Source: Alcanivoracaceae bacterium (GTDB lineage: Bacteria > Pseudomonadota > Gammaproteobacteria > Pseudomonadales > Alcanivoracaceae). Taken from it: a stretch of 64,000 nt of DNA. How positions within the stretch are numbered: position 1 is the first letter of the stretch; each line of letters starts with the position of its first letter. The position numbers and the translations under genes were made by a program. The notes under the pieces were generated by a model, which worked only from the letters and a program-made list of their open reading frames with translations, was not told where the DNA came from and ran no database searches. Positions 51,466-60,558 of the stretch are shown piece by piece. The stretch spans positions 1 to 64,000 of the forward strand of contig JARGPN010000005.1 of NCBI GenBank assembly GCA_029213045.1. The letters are read 5' to 3'.

Positions 51466-52080
51466 CTATTTCTTTTTCTTGAAGCCGAGTTCTTCGCCGG
51501 TTAAGAGTTTGCGGATGTTGCTGTGGTGGCGACCTAGCAGAACGATGGTCATCAGCAGGAGTGCCGGTAAGGCTGCGGGCAGCCACAGCCAGACAAATAC
51601 CGGCATGGCAATAAAGCTCAGCATGGAGGCGAGCGAGGAAATGCGGGTGGCAACGAACACGGTTACCCAGATCACGCCGGTGGCGAGACCGATGGCCCAC
51701 TGGAGTGCGAACAGCAATCCAAACGCGGTGGCCACGCCTTTTCCGCCACGGAACTGAAAGAATACGGGTAAGAGATGCCCTAAAAAGGCAAAAAATCCTG
51801 CCAGAGCGGCAATCAACGGCCCAAGTGATAGATAGTGGGCGACCAATACTGGGATCACACCTTTCAATACGTCGCCGAGCAGTGTCAGCGCAGCAGCGGG
51901 CTTGCCGCCTAGCCGCATCACATTGGTGGCGCCAGGGTTTTGCGACCCTTCGGTTCGTGGATCGGGCAGCCCAAACAGGCGGCAGACTAAAATAGCGCTA
52001 GAAATCGACCCGCCTAGGTACGCTGCAGCAAAAAGCAGCGCTGTAGTGAGTGCGTTGTCCTGTAACGGGGAAAGGTCCAC
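51466..52080 (-). CDS. plsY: Acyl-phosphate:glycerol-3-phosphate acyltransferase
   Basis: 204 residues, five membrane helices. Three conserved segments are seen: SAILVCRLFGLPDPRTEGSQ with NPGATNVMRLGGK (glycerol-3-phosphate site), GHLLPVFFQFRGGKGVATA (acyl-phosphate/loop), and a final helix. It makes lysophosphatidic acid from acyl-phosphate and G3P, the first committed phospholipid step. It is divergent from folB, the usual position next to tsaD. The tail is basic (GFKKKK). Confidence 0.97.
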   Translation of the reverse strand: MDLSPLQDNALTTALLFAAAYLGGSISSAILVCRLFGLPDPRTEGSQNPGATNVMRLGGKPAAALTLLGDVLKGVIPVLVAHYLSLGPLIAALAGFFAFLGHLLPVFFQFRGGKGVATAFGLLFALQWAIGLATGVIWVTVFVATRISSLASMLSFIAMPVFVWLWLPAALPALLLMTIVLLGRHHSNIRKLLTGEELGFKKKK

Positions 52081-52213
52081 CTTTATACTTCCTGTTTTTA
52101 GGTCGCTGGAAAGCCTGCACGAATTTTCAGTCAGGTGCTAGCGGCGGCGTCAGGATTTTTGCAGTAAAACACGACTCGCCGTTCCCAGATACGGCGCCAG
52201 TATAGGAAAGAGC

Positions 52214-52570
52214 ATGGATATCGTTTACATCCGCGACTTAAAAGTCGATACCGTCATAGGGATTTTTGACTGGGAGCGGCGCATTCGCCAGACAGTGAGT
52301 TTGGATTTGGAAATGGCGACGGACATTCGACGCGCTGCCGCCACGGATCACATTAACGAAGCGCTCGACTATAAGTCGGTAGGCAAACGGTTGATCAGTT
52401 TTATTCAGGAGTCCGAATTTCAGCTAGTAGAAACGCTGGCCGAGAAAATTTCAGACATCGTCCTGAACGAATTCGGTGTGACGTGGTTGAAATTGCGCTT
52501 ATCAAAACCCGGCGCGCTACGCGGTTCAAAGGATGTCGGCATTATTATCGAGCGTGGTGAAAAGGCGTGA
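52214..52570 (+). CDS. folB: Dihydroneopterin aldolase
   Basis: 118 residues, an octameric T-fold enzyme of folate synthesis that splits dihydroneopterin to hydroxymethyl-dihydropterin and glycolaldehyde. Family landmarks: DIVYIRDLKVDTVIGIFDWE at the start (with the catalytic Glu and Tyr region), DYKSVGKRL near 55, LVETLAEKI near 76 and LRLSKPGALRGSKDVGI. It overlaps folK by four bases, so translation is coupled and both catalyse consecutive steps. Confidence 0.96.
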   Translation: MDIVYIRDLKVDTVIGIFDWERRIRQTVSLDLEMATDIRRAAATDHINEALDYKSVGKRLISFIQESEFQLVETLAEKISDIVLNEFGVTWLKLRLSKPGALRGSKDVGIIIERGEKA

Positions 52571-53070
52571 CGCAGCAAGTGTTTCTTAGCTTCGGTTCAA
52601 ACATCGATCGCGAGAATAATATTCGCGGTGGGCTGGATGCGCTGGCTAAACAGTTTGGTCAGGTGCGGTTAAGCCCCGTGTATGAGAGTGAGTCAGTAGG
52701 GTTTGATGGCGAGCCGTTTTTAAATCTTGTTGCAGAAATTCATACCCGCTTGAGCGTGGGTGAGTTGGCCCAGTTGCTGCGAGATATTGAAGCAGACCAT
52801 GGTCGTCGTCGTGGTGAAAAGAAGTTTTCAAGCCGAACGTTGGATATCGATATTTTGACGTACGACGATTTGGTCGGTGAGCACGATGGCGTGAGTCTGC
52901 CGCGCGATGAAATTCTTAAGCATGCCTTCGTGTTGCGTCCGCTGGCGGATTTGGCGCCGCAACAACTTCATCCACAGCTGAAAAAAAGTTATGCCGCGCT
53001 ACAGCAGGAAAAAGATTTTTCTGATCAGCGTCTATGGACGGTGCCGTTTCACTGGCCGACGCAGACTTGA
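52567..53070 (+). CDS. folK: 2-amino-4-hydroxy-6-hydroxymethyldihydropteridine pyrophosphokinase
   Basis: 167 residues starting at a GTG that overlaps the folB stop (GTGA). The HPPK pattern is visible: LSFGSNIDRENNIRGGLDAL, SPVYESESVGFD, PFLNLVAEIHT, and RRRGEKKFSSRTLDIDIL with the DxD Mg site near the last residues, then LPRDEILKHAFVLRPLAD. It transfers pyrophosphate from ATP to the pterin made by FolB. No obvious terminator follows. Confidence 0.96.
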   Translation: MTQQVFLSFGSNIDRENNIRGGLDALAKQFGQVRLSPVYESESVGFDGEPFLNLVAEIHTRLSVGELAQLLRDIEADHGRRRGEKKFSSRTLDIDILTYDDLVGEHDGVSLPRDEILKHAFVLRPLADLAPQQLHPQLKKSYAALQQEKDFSDQRLWTVPFHWPTQT

Positions 53071-53114
53071 GTCGGCCAAATTGATTTGATGCGTTTGCAC
53101 CATCAAGAACTGCT

Positions 53115-54059
53115 TTATAAATCGTATTGGTGAGCAGGCATCTCACTTTGCGTCCATTTGAAAAACTCATAGTCCATGCGCGTTAACCCGCCGGGGTAAC
53201 GACTGTCTAAATCCTCAACGGACGGCCAGCGACGGGATTTCTCCATGTCGTGAAGTACGCGTCGCAATGTGTTTTTTCCGGTTTCACTAGACAGCATAAA
53301 GTAGGCGGTCGCCCACGCGATGGTGTATGGCATCGGGTCGGCGTTGTGCGCCATGGTGCGCCACTTGGCTTCTGGGATGCTTAGATAACTGCGCAAGCTA
53401 ATCAGTTGTTTGCTTTCTTGCCAATATTGAATGCGCGCGGCTGATTCAGGAATGGGGCGCACCACATATTTTCCGTTTTCTTTGGACAGCATTTCAAAAT
53501 ATTCCGCCATACCTTCTTGGAGCCAGCTTGGCGCATAGGGCGATACTTGCGCCATCACAACGTGGCTGCTTTCGTGCAAAATTGTGCTAAGCACTTCTTC
53601 TTGTGAGCCATGATTCCACACGCCGACTTCGCGGCTTTGGGTGAGGTAGGCGCCCAGTGCGTTGGTTGGCTTCGGGTTGCCAGTACGCTCGGCCATCCAT
53701 CGGTTAAAGCTCGCCTTGTCGGGCAGCAGTGTAATTTTCACTTCTACCGTTTTATTTAAGTCGAGGCGAAAAAGCTGGCGGTAGATTTTTAGAATGGCAG
53801 GGATTTTTTCCTGCAAAACATTCATGCTTTCTGTATTTAGGGCGAAGCCCTCGGGGAATACCTCTAGCTTGAGCTGCTCGCGCTCTGGTTGTGCTTCGAT
53901 GTTGACGGTTTGTACTTCCTGCTCTTCCGGCGCGCGATCCCCAAAATGTACGCGTCCCTGTTCGTCTCGCCATTGATAAAGCTCCGCATAGGACGGCGAG
54001 GCGCTAACAAATGAGGCCGCTAAAATGCTGAGGACGGTAATGCGTGTAATAATTCCCAT
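53115..54059 (-). CDS. Exported peptidase-MA-like zinc protease with DUF4124 head
   Basis: About 314 residues from an ATG at 54059 (a longer frame is less likely because TAATG with the upstream stop gives a coupled start). Signal peptide, then a DUF4124-like region (LYQWRDEQGRVHFGDRAPEE), then a gluzincin domain with HESSH near residue 160 and WLQEGMAEYFE near 178-188 (third ligand Glu). It converges on folK. Such proteins are predicted periplasmic or outer-surface proteases; substrate unknown. The upstream gene also has a DUF4124 head. Confidence 0.85.
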   Translation of the reverse strand: MGIITRITVLSILAASFVSASPSYAELYQWRDEQGRVHFGDRAPEEQEVQTVNIEAQPEREQLKLEVFPEGFALNTESMNVLQEKIPAILKIYRQLFRLDLNKTVEVKITLLPDKASFNRWMAERTGNPKPTNALGAYLTQSREVGVWNHGSQEEVLSTILHESSHVVMAQVSPYAPSWLQEGMAEYFEMLSKENGKYVVRPIPESAARIQYWQESKQLISLRSYLSIPEAKWRTMAHNADPMPYTIAWATAYFMLSSETGKNTLRRVLHDMEKSRRWPSVEDLDSRYPGGLTRMDYEFFKWTQSEMPAHQYDL

Positions 54060-54523
54060 TACACGCCTTTGCAGTTCGATTTTATCCATTCTTTTATCTT
54101 CGATGAGTGATGTGCCATTTCTTCGTCGGTCATATAGCTGCGCTCGCCGTTTTCTTCGCGGGTGTAGACGCGGCCGTCAAATTTCCGTAGCTCGTAGCGG
54201 GCGTTATCACAGGCACGTTTTTGCTTAGATAACAGCTTTTCTTTTTCCTGTCTGGCGGTGTCGTCGATCTTTTTCTTTTCCGCTTGTGACTCGCGCAGGC
54301 GGTCAACGCGCTCGTTGATGCGTCGAACAGATTCGTCTTGGCCAATCTTAGGTTGGGTTTTAATCTCAAACGTCTCTGCGTCGTCGCCGGGAAAAGGCTT
54401 GTCGCTAAATTCAATATTGCCGTTCTTGTCGACGCGTTTATATAACTCGGCGTGCGCTAGAAGTGGGGCGGCGCAAAGGAGTATAAAAATTATAAAACGC
54501 TTATTCGCTGTTCGTTTTTTCAC
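54059..54523 (-). CDS. DUF4124-domain exported protein
   Basis: 154 residues. A signal peptide (FIIFILLCAAPLLAHA) is followed by the DUF4124 motif ELYKRVDKNGNIEFSDKPFP (about residues 26-45), then a charged coiled-coil region (VRRINERVDRLRESQAEKKK) and a C-terminal segment with Cys pairs. Its stop shares bases with the start of the downstream protease gene. It resembles small periplasmic proteins found beside DUF4124 proteases, with unknown job. Confidence 0.85.
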   Translation of the reverse strand: MKKRTANKRFIIFILLCAAPLLAHAELYKRVDKNGNIEFSDKPFPGDDAETFEIKTQPKIGQDESVRRINERVDRLRESQAEKKKIDDTARQEKEKLLSKQKRACDNARYELRKFDGRVYTREENGERSYMTDEEMAHHSSKIKEWIKSNCKGV

Positions 54524-54529
54524 GGTAAG

Positions 54530-55288
54530 TTAGCCTCCTGCCAAACTCAAAGACCGTCCGCCATCGACTGCCAGTATTTGTCCTGTGACAAATGACGCAT
54601 CCAGAGCGAGCCATTGCACCGCATTGGCGATGTCTTCTGGTTGGCCGGTGCGTTTGAGTGCGGTGGCTTGAATGATGTCATTTTGATTTTGTTGCCCTTG
54701 CTCCGGCCACATAATTGGGCCTGGCGCTACGCCATTGACGCGAATATCTGGGCCAAGCTCCCGAGCAGCGCTGAGCGTGAGTGATTGTAACCCAGCTTTC
54801 GCCATGCAGTATAAATTATGCTGAAAGAGCGGTTTTTGCGCATACACATCAATAAGATTCACGATGCTTCCTTGATGCGCGGACAGCGCGGGCGCAAGCG
54901 CTTGCGTTAAAATAAACGGCGCACGCAAATTGCTGTGCAACAAACGCTCCCAATCTTCATCACTCGCTTCGCCAAAAGGCGTCGCGTAAAAACTGCTGGC
55001 ATTGTTGACTAACACATCGAGCCGTTGCCATTGCGCAAGCGCTTGCTGAGCGAGTTCACGCACAGCATTAGGGTCGTCTAAATCTGCCTGTAGGGTGCGC
55101 GCAGAATCTTGCCTTGTTGCGTTGAGTTCGGCGGCCAATGTCGCGGCATCGGCATCGCTGTTGCGATAATGAATAATCACATTTAAACCGCGTGCGTGTA
55201 ACGCTGTGGCGATGGTCTTGCCAATGCGCCGCGCCGCGCCAGTGACTAACGCAACGCGCGTTGCGGTCGTGTTCAAGTCGTTTGGCAT
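54530..55288 (-). CDS. folM: Pteridine reductase/FolM-like SDR
   Basis: 252 residues, SDR fold. The cofactor site is [12 protein letters not shown] (about 15-26), [12 protein letters not shown] (near 90), the catalytic part YCMAKAG (Y and K near 158 and 162) and [10 protein letters not shown] after it. The ARR variant of the Gly loop and the FYATP segment are typical of the FolM/pteridine reductase group that reduces dihydrobiopterin or dihydrofolate. It overlaps cca by 16 bases, and folate genes are 2 kb away. The symbol is likely, not certain. Confidence 0.85.
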   Translation of the reverse strand: MPNDLNTTATRVALVTGAARRIGKTIATALHARGLNVIIHYRNSDADAATLAAELNATRQDSARTLQADLDDPNAVRELAQQALAQWQRLDVLVNNASSFYATPFGEASDEDWERLLHSNLRAPFILTQALAPALSAHQGSIVNLIDVYAQKPLFQHNLYCMAKAGLQSLTLSAARELGPDIRVNGVAPGPIMWPEQGQQNQNDIIQATALKRTGQPEDIANAVQWLALDASFVTGQILAVDGGRSLSLAGG

Positions 55289-56505
55289 AGTCGTTTATGC
55301 TCCGTGAGCGCGGCAACGCGCGCCTGTTCAATAGCCTTTCCGAGGTCAGGGCCGCTGATGCCTTGTGCTTGCAGTGCAGCGACATCCACGATGCTCGCGG
55401 AGCGTGCTGCGCCACGCAAATATTCGGCTTGCGGATAGGGGTTATCTTCTAGTCCTGTGCGTCCGCGTGCATCCGCTTCGCAGGCATCAATAAATCCATC
55501 AAGTCGCTCAGGGCGGCGGATAACGTCGAGGGATTTAAACAACTTCCATAACGTTTCGGGTCGCAACTCAAATGCGCGGTGCGCATGGGTATGAAATTCG
55601 GCAACCAGCGCGCCAAGTTCTTGGCATTCGCGCGGCACTTTTAATCGCGCAGACATCACGTTCGCCAGTTTTTTGCTGCGCACTTCGTGGGCAATATGTC
55701 GCGGCCATTCTTCCTGTGGTGTTAACCCTTTGCCAAGGTCGTGTACAAGCACGGCGTAACGCGTCGCCAGCGGCGCGTTCATGTTTGCGGCTTGTTCTAG
55801 CGCAAGATACTGATGTTCTAACGTATCAACTTCCGGGTGATGTTTTTCCGGTTGCGGCACGCCGCGCAACGCCGCGAGTTCAGGGAAGCATGCGTGTAGG
55901 GCGCCGCAGGATTCCAGTACTTTAAAAAATACCTGCGGGTTTTTTTCCATTAATGCGCGTTCGGTTTCTTTCCAGATACGTTCCGGCGTGAGGTGCGCGA
56001 GTTCTCCGCTGTCGACCAATCCGCGCATTAACGCAAGCGTGTCATCCACAACATAAAAACCGAGCGGGTGATAACGCGCGGCAAATCGAGCCACCCGCAG
56101 CACGCGTAATGGGTCCTCACCGAAGGCATCACTGACGTGGCGGAGTTTGCGCGCTTTTAAATCCTGCAGGCCGTTGTAAGGGTCGATCAGTGGGCCACCG
56201 AGTTCACGCGCCATGGCATTCACCGTGAGGTCGCGCCGCTGTAAATCCTCTTCCAGGGTGACGCTGGGATCAGCATTAAACACAAAGCCATGGTAGCCGT
56301 GGCCTTGTTTTCGTTCGGTGCGCGCTAGCGCGTACTCCTCGCCGGTTTGCGGATGCAGGAACACGGGAAAATCACGCCCCACGGGCTTAAAGCCCTGCGC
56401 TAGCATGGCGTCGGGGGTTGCGCCGACCACCACCCAATCTCGTTCTGTCACCGGGCGACCAAGAAGCTGATCGCGTACCGCTCCGCCCACCAAATAATTT
56501 TTCAT
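55273..56505 (-). CDS. cca: CCA-adding tRNA nucleotidyltransferase (multifunctional)
   Basis: 410 residues. The nucleotidyltransferase head has [19 protein letters not shown] (active site DWV and GG), [12 protein letters not shown], then the binding helices and, in the C-terminal part, an HD phosphohydrolase signature ([20 protein letters not shown]), which places it in the gammaproteobacterial multifunctional CCA group with 2',3'-cyclic phosphodiesterase. It adds or repairs CCA at tRNA 3' ends. Its end overlaps the SDR gene by 16 bases, so they are co-transcribed. Confidence 0.97.
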   Translation of the reverse strand: MKNYLVGGAVRDQLLGRPVTERDWVVVGATPDAMLAQGFKPVGRDFPVFLHPQTGEEYALARTERKQGHGYHGFVFNADPSVTLEEDLQRRDLTVNAMARELGGPLIDPYNGLQDLKARKLRHVSDAFGEDPLRVLRVARFAARYHPLGFYVVDDTLALMRGLVDSGELAHLTPERIWKETERALMEKNPQVFFKVLESCGALHACFPELAALRGVPQPEKHHPEVDTLEHQYLALEQAANMNAPLATRYAVLVHDLGKGLTPQEEWPRHIAHEVRSKKLANVMSARLKVPRECQELGALVAEFHTHAHRAFELRPETLWKLFKSLDVIRRPERLDGFIDACEADARGRTGLEDNPYPQAEYLRGAARSASIVDVAALQAQGISGPDLGKAIEQARVAALTEHKRLCQTT

Positions 56506-56535
56506 TTCTGGGATTGTTGTCCTGTCGTTTTCAAC

Positions 56536-56719
56536 GCATCATGTTCGCATGATGATGATAAGCCGCAAACCACGCAAACCGATGTTCACGCGCATCGCCC
56601 CTCTGGCGATTTGCAAGCGTGCGCTGCGCGTATGGCGTGCGAGGTCGCTGTTGGCTATCTAATTCATACTCACTGAATTTCAAAGAAGCCGCAGCGTACC
56701 AAACCTGCGGCTTTTTTTA
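56536..56719 (+). ncRNA. Candidate structured leader/attenuator ahead of an EamA transporter
   Basis: A palindrome CATCATG-TTCG-CATGATG (56536-56553) is followed by further hairpins (ATCGCC-cctct-GGCGAT near 56603-56620) and an intrinsic terminator at 56686-56719 (GCCGCAG-cgtaccaaac-CTGCGGC plus seven T), all about 40 bp before the transporter's GTG start. No known riboswitch motif is recognised by eye. It may also be a stand-alone small RNA. Confidence 0.4.
56686..56719 (+). terminator. Intrinsic terminator inside the leader
   Basis: Seven-pair GC-rich stem, ten-base loop and seven T residues. Confidence 0.92.
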
Positions 56720-56759
56720 TGCCTGCAGGTTGTGCGCTGCCCACATAAGGAGAAGGAAC

Positions 56760-57647
56760 GTGCCTACTGGGCTTGCCTATTTAATCGTGGTGTTGGTTTG
56801 GGCAACAACACCGTTGGCCATCAAATGGAGCGCCGAGGCGCTGCCACCGGTGATGGCGGCCATGAGCCGAATGATGATTGCGGTGGCCATCGGCCTGCCG
56901 TGGTTGTGGCTGCAAGGCAAACGACTAGATTGGCAGCGTGGTTCAGTGATGGCTTACCTTGCGGCGGTGCCCGGCGTGTTTGGTGCCATGGCCTTGAGCT
57001 ATCTCGCATCGAGCTATGTGCCGAGCGGCCTGATCTCCGTGATGTTTGGCCTCGCGCCTTTGTTGTCAGGGTTAATGATGCAATGCCTGCCGGGCAGTGT
57101 GCGCCTCAATGGCTGGCACTGGATGGGCTGTTTGCTGGGCGTGGCAGGGCTGGCCGTCGTGTTCTCCAATGGCCTGACTGGCAACGGCAATATGTTGATT
57201 GGTGTGTTGCTGTTGCTGGGTGCGGTCACGGGCTTTGCAGCCACCGGCATTTTGGTGAAGCGCCAAGCGATTCATATGCCGCCGCTGCAACATACCTTGG
57301 GCGCACTGATTTTGAGTTTGCCGCTGTACGGGCTGCTGAGTTTTGTCATGGGTGAGCACTTTGTATTGGGTGAAAACGTCATGGGGTTGTGGGCCATTGG
57401 TTATTTAGCGGTGTTTGGCTCGCTCATTGGGTTTGTTTGCTACTTCCTTGTGCTGCAACGCTTATCGGCGGCTACGGTGTCATTGGTGACCTTGATGACG
57501 CCTGTATTGGCGCTGGGTTTGGGAGCCTTGTTCAACGGCGAACAACCGCATGCGAATGTGGTGATCGGCGCGGCAATGATTATTTCTGCACTGGCGTTGT
57601 ATATCTTCGGCGACCGGCGCGTGCGTCGGGCCATGCTGCCAGCGTAG
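56760..57647 (+). CDS. EamA-family (DMT) membrane transporter
   Basis: About 295 residues from the GTG at 56760, with AAGGAGAAGGA just upstream; longer frames run through the terminator. Ten membrane helices in two EamA repeats: GLAYLIVVLVWATTPLAIKW and ALPPVMAAMSRMMIAVAIG first, and a second repeat from MLIGVLLLLGAVTGFAATG to a final AAMIISALALYIFGD. LAPLLSGLMM in the middle is typical. It likely exports a metabolite or amino-acid-type compound; substrate unknown. A structured leader with terminator precedes it, so expression may be attenuated. Confidence 0.9.
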   Translation: MPTGLAYLIVVLVWATTPLAIKWSAEALPPVMAAMSRMMIAVAIGLPWLWLQGKRLDWQRGSVMAYLAAVPGVFGAMALSYLASSYVPSGLISVMFGLAPLLSGLMMQCLPGSVRLNGWHWMGCLLGVAGLAVVFSNGLTGNGNMLIGVLLLLGAVTGFAATGILVKRQAIHMPPLQHTLGALILSLPLYGLLSFVMGEHFVLGENVMGLWAIGYLAVFGSLIGFVCYFLVLQRLSAATVSLVTLMTPVLALGLGALFNGEQPHANVVIGAAMIISALALYIFGDRRVRRAMLPA

Positions 57648-57686
57648 GTGCAAGCAGGCGAGCGATAGTGGTGCTGACATAGGCCC

Positions 57687-57886
57687 TATCGCTTGCAGGC
57701 AAGCTCCCACAAAGGCAACTGCAAAAACCACAGGCATGCCATCAATCCCCCTGTGGGAGCTTGCCCGCAAGCGATCTCTGCGCCCGACTAGAACTCCAAC
57801 ACCCCCAATCAATCACCACCGAAAGATCGACTACGCCCCACGGATTTTGCCATTTGCTCCATGTGGGAGCTTGCCTGCAAGCGATA
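57687..57886. repeat. REP elements between the transporter and nitronate monooxygenase genes
   Basis: Three units of the CTTGC type only: reverse at 57687-57711, forward at 57752-57775 and forward at 57862-57886 (GTGGGAGCTTGC and CAAGCGAT). The TCTGC-type partner seen in other arrays is absent here. No gene lies in 57648-58054. Confidence 0.88.
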
Positions 57887-58054
57887 TCAGCCCCCAGCAA
57901 GAAGCCCAACACTGCCAAGTAAACCGCCCACACCCAGCCCCCCAATGACCAGAAATGACTCCGTTTGCCATTGCTCCTGCACGCTATCAATGGTTTATTG
58001 CCTGCTGCTTATCGAAGGCCTCGCCTTTGCCATTTTCTGCAGTAGGAGTCGCAT

Positions 58055-59032
58055 GTGAAAACGCGTATTACGGAATTGCTCGGCACTAAATACCCCATCG
58101 TTCAAGGCGGCATGCAGAATGTCGGCTATGCGGAACTCGCAGCAGCGGTATCCAACGCAGGCGCACTAGGCATCATCACCGGCTTAACCCAGCCAACACC
58201 GGAAGACCTAGAAAAAGAAATCAAACGTTGCCGCGAAATGACCGACAAACCGTTCGGCGTGAACCTGACAATTTTGCCAACCATTAAACCCGTCCCATAC
58301 GAGGAGTACGCGCGCGTCATTTGCGAATCCGGCATTAAAATTGTTGAAACCGCTGGCCGCAACCCCGAGCCATTCCTACCAATCTTTAACGAATACGGTG
58401 TGAAAGTCGTTCACAAGTGCACCTCCGTGCGCCACGCCCTGAAGGCTGAAAAAGTCGGCGTGGCTGCTGTCAGCGTCGACGGCTTTGAATGCGCAGGCCA
58501 CCCTGGTGAAGACGATATTCCAAACCTAGTATTGCTACCCGCCGCAGCCGCTGTATTAAAAATCCCCATGCTCGCGTCCGGCGGCATCGGCACAGGCGCA
58601 CAAATGGCCGCATGTTTAGCGTTAGGTGCCGACGGCATCAACATGGGCACGCGCTTTATGGCCACCAAAGAAGCGCCGATCCATGAAAAAATCAAACAAG
58701 CCATTGTCGACGCGAGCGAACTGGATACCGCCTTGGTTTACCGCCCGCTGCGCAACACCGCGCGTGTGTATAAAAACAAAGTCGCCGTCGCCGTGAATGA
58801 AATAGAACGCGAACAAGGCAAAGACATGGCCTTCGAATTAATTCGCGACATGGTGGCAGGCACCAAAGGAAAAGTGTCCCTCACCACCGGCGAAATTGAT
58901 CATGGCATTTGGACCTCAGGCATGGTGCAGGGATTAATTCACGCCATTCCAAGTTGCGAAGAATTGGTACAAGAAATCATCGGCGATTGCGAGCGGACCA
59001 TTCGTGAGCGCTTGAATGGTTTTATTGGCTGA
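58055..59032 (+). CDS. Nitronate monooxygenase (2-nitropropane dioxygenase family)
   Basis: A 325-residue FMN TIM-barrel enzyme. Motifs: PIVQGGMQNVGYAELAAAVS near the start, GVNLTI, VDGFECAGHPGEDD (His and flanks near the active site), LASGGIGTGAQMAACLALG, and GADGINMGTRF. It oxidises propionate-3-nitronate or related nitronates to carbonyls with O2. The GTG start follows TAGGAG. A terminator is directly after the stop. The gene stands alone. Confidence 0.93.
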   Translation: MKTRITELLGTKYPIVQGGMQNVGYAELAAAVSNAGALGIITGLTQPTPEDLEKEIKRCREMTDKPFGVNLTILPTIKPVPYEEYARVICESGIKIVETAGRNPEPFLPIFNEYGVKVVHKCTSVRHALKAEKVGVAAVSVDGFECAGHPGEDDIPNLVLLPAAAAVLKIPMLASGGIGTGAQMAACLALGADGINMGTRFMATKEAPIHEKIKQAIVDASELDTALVYRPLRNTARVYKNKVAVAVNEIEREQGKDMAFELIRDMVAGTKGKVSLTTGEIDHGIWTSGMVQGLIHAIPSCEELVQEIIGDCERTIRERLNGFIG

Positions 59033-59056
59033 TTTGTCGATTCTGCATGAATATTT

Positions 59057-59082
59057 AAAGGCCGCTTAGCGGCCTTTTTATT
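59057..59082 (+). terminator. Terminator after nitronate monooxygenase
   Basis: AAAGGCCGC-tta-GCGGCCTTT followed by TTATT; starts 25 bp after the stop. Confidence 0.9.
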
Positions 59083-59150
59083 AGTCAGGCAGTGTGGCAA
59101 AGAAACATAGGTATCGAGCATCAAATAATGATTCGGTTGGAGTGGGTGAT

Positions 59151-59555
59151 ATGAACAGAGCATTGGTAAGGAATGGTTTTATTGCAGCAGGCCTAATGAA
59201 TATTGGCGGTGTGCTGCTGTTCTCGCGTGCCTTTACAAATGAAGTGCTGAATAACGCCGATCCAGTGGTGATGTCGAACTTCGGTCTCTTGATGATTATT
59301 GTCTGGGGATTGGCGTATATCGGCGCCGCGGCCATTAGCACGAATGTTAAGTGGCTGGCGGCGGCATTCGCGCTAGAAAAATTAGTCTACGTGGTGGTGT
59401 GGGTGCGTTGGGTTTCAGAAAATAACGTCTCGTCCGTATTTTCCGAAGATATGTTTGCCGGCGCTTTTTACGCAATCTACGGGCTAAACGATATACTTTT
59501 TATGTTGTTCTTTATCGGCGTATTTATTTCACAGTCAATTGGGCATAGAGATTGA
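59151..59555 (+). CDS. Four-helix membrane protein, unknown function
   Basis: About 134 residues from the ATG at 59151 (GGAGTGGGTG upstream; an ATG-less longer frame is not chosen). Four membrane helices, seen at IAAGLMNIGGVLLFSRAF, MIIVWGLAYIGAAAIS, LAAAFALEKLVYVVVWVRWV and YGLNDILFMLFFIGVFIS. The E-K-L-V-Y pattern and LND near the end are reminiscent of small DoxX-free membrane families, but I do not recognise it with confidence. Confidence 0.6.
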   Translation: MNRALVRNGFIAAGLMNIGGVLLFSRAFTNEVLNNADPVVMSNFGLLMIIVWGLAYIGAAAISTNVKWLAAAFALEKLVYVVVWVRWVSENNVSSVFSEDMFAGAFYAIYGLNDILFMLFFIGVFISQSIGHRD

Positions 59556-60004
59556 GGCGTCAGACCTTGCATTAACATCCTTGCATATTTAAAGGCAGCT
59601 TAGGCGCCTTCTGTATTAATGCAGCGTGTTGCCGAAGACGCATCGAGAGAATGAACTTGCGTGCGAGGAGTGTTTGATAAGTGCGCCAGCTGATGGAGTT
59701 CAATATAAGGCCTGATCCTAATGTACGCGCATTTATTTTAGCGCATAAGTAAAAAGTCGGTTACCTAAGAAAGCCGCCAGCGCTGAGCGTTGGCGGCTTT
59801 TCGTTTAATGCTATAAAAGAAAAATATCATTCTGATATCAAACTTTTTAATTGACATGACCATTATAATATCGATAGTAACAACGGGGATTTATCGGGGC
59901 TTTTTTAGTTTCAATCATCTGTTTCTAAAACGTCGTTAAGTCACGGCTTTGCGAGCAAGTGTTGCTTGCGAGAATTTTTATTGCCTAATCAAGGGACTGA
60001 AAAT
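59556..60004. other. Gap with dispersed repeat copies and a hairpin
   Basis: No gene supported. GCGTCAGACCTTGCATTAACATC at its left resembles the repeat of 4373, and TAAGGCCTGATCCTAATGT (59706-59724) is an inverted partner, so a related element of about 170 bp lies here. A strong hairpin AAGCCGCCA-...-TGGCGGCTTTT (59770-59802) follows and could be a terminator of plus-strand transcription. Confidence 0.5.
59770..59802 (+). terminator. Intrinsic terminator in the gap
   Basis: AAGCCGCCA and TGGCGGCTT form a nine-pair stem around GCGCTGAGCGT, followed by TTTCGTTT. About 215 bp after the membrane-protein gene. Confidence 0.75.
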
Positions 60005-60406
60005 ATGAAATTCAAGGGATCAATAGGGGTGATTCTTGGTATTGCAGCGTGTGCGCTTAGCGCCACCGCAAGCGCGGCCAGAGACTGGATGGTCTTCGAT
60101 GCAGAAATTGTCGACGTGGCCATGTATTACGACGGTAACTATCATGTAAAAAGAGTCAGGTTCAAATCGGACAACATAGACACTCGTGTGACCTGTGATC
60201 CCACCGAGACTCCAGATGCGAATAACATTCGTGTCGCATCGAGCTGGACGAGTCAGCCTCCCTCGAGCACAGGCATGGCAATGTATTCAACCTTGCTGTC
60301 GGCCCAAGCTCAGGGGTTAACGGTAAACCTATATATGGATAGCTCTTTATGCTCGAATGGAAATTATGGGCAGCAGATATCTGGCGTTCAGATTAATAGC
60401 GATTGA
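60005..60406 (+). CDS. Small secreted protein upstream of the SpvB-like gene
   Basis: About 133 residues from the ATG at 60005 (AAGGGA upstream). A signal peptide (VILGIAACALSATASA) is followed by about 105 residues with two Cys (TCDPT near 60 and SSLCSNG near 118), probably a disulfide. Strands are suggested at WMVFDAEIVDVAMYY, YHVKRVRFKS and LTVNLYMDSS, with a helix MAMYSTLLSAQAQG, an OB-like order. No family recognised for certain. Its position suggests a link to the toxin-like gene after it, but the 152-bp gap leaves that open. Confidence 0.65.
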   Translation: MKFKGSIGVILGIAACALSATASAARDWMVFDAEIVDVAMYYDGNYHVKRVRFKSDNIDTRVTCDPTETPDANNIRVASSWTSQPPSSTGMAMYSTLLSAQAQGLTVNLYMDSSLCSNGNYGQQISGVQINSD

Positions 60407-60558
60407 TAGGTTTTATTTAGATTGCTCGCCTTTCTAGAGTCTTGAGCTATTCCGCTTAAAGATAGACTTTTGTGTTTGCGGAGTAGGGTAAATCCGCAAG
60501 TGTTTCTGCTGATTTATTGAAAAACAATAGCGCAGGTAGGGTTTTTGGAGGATTTTTT

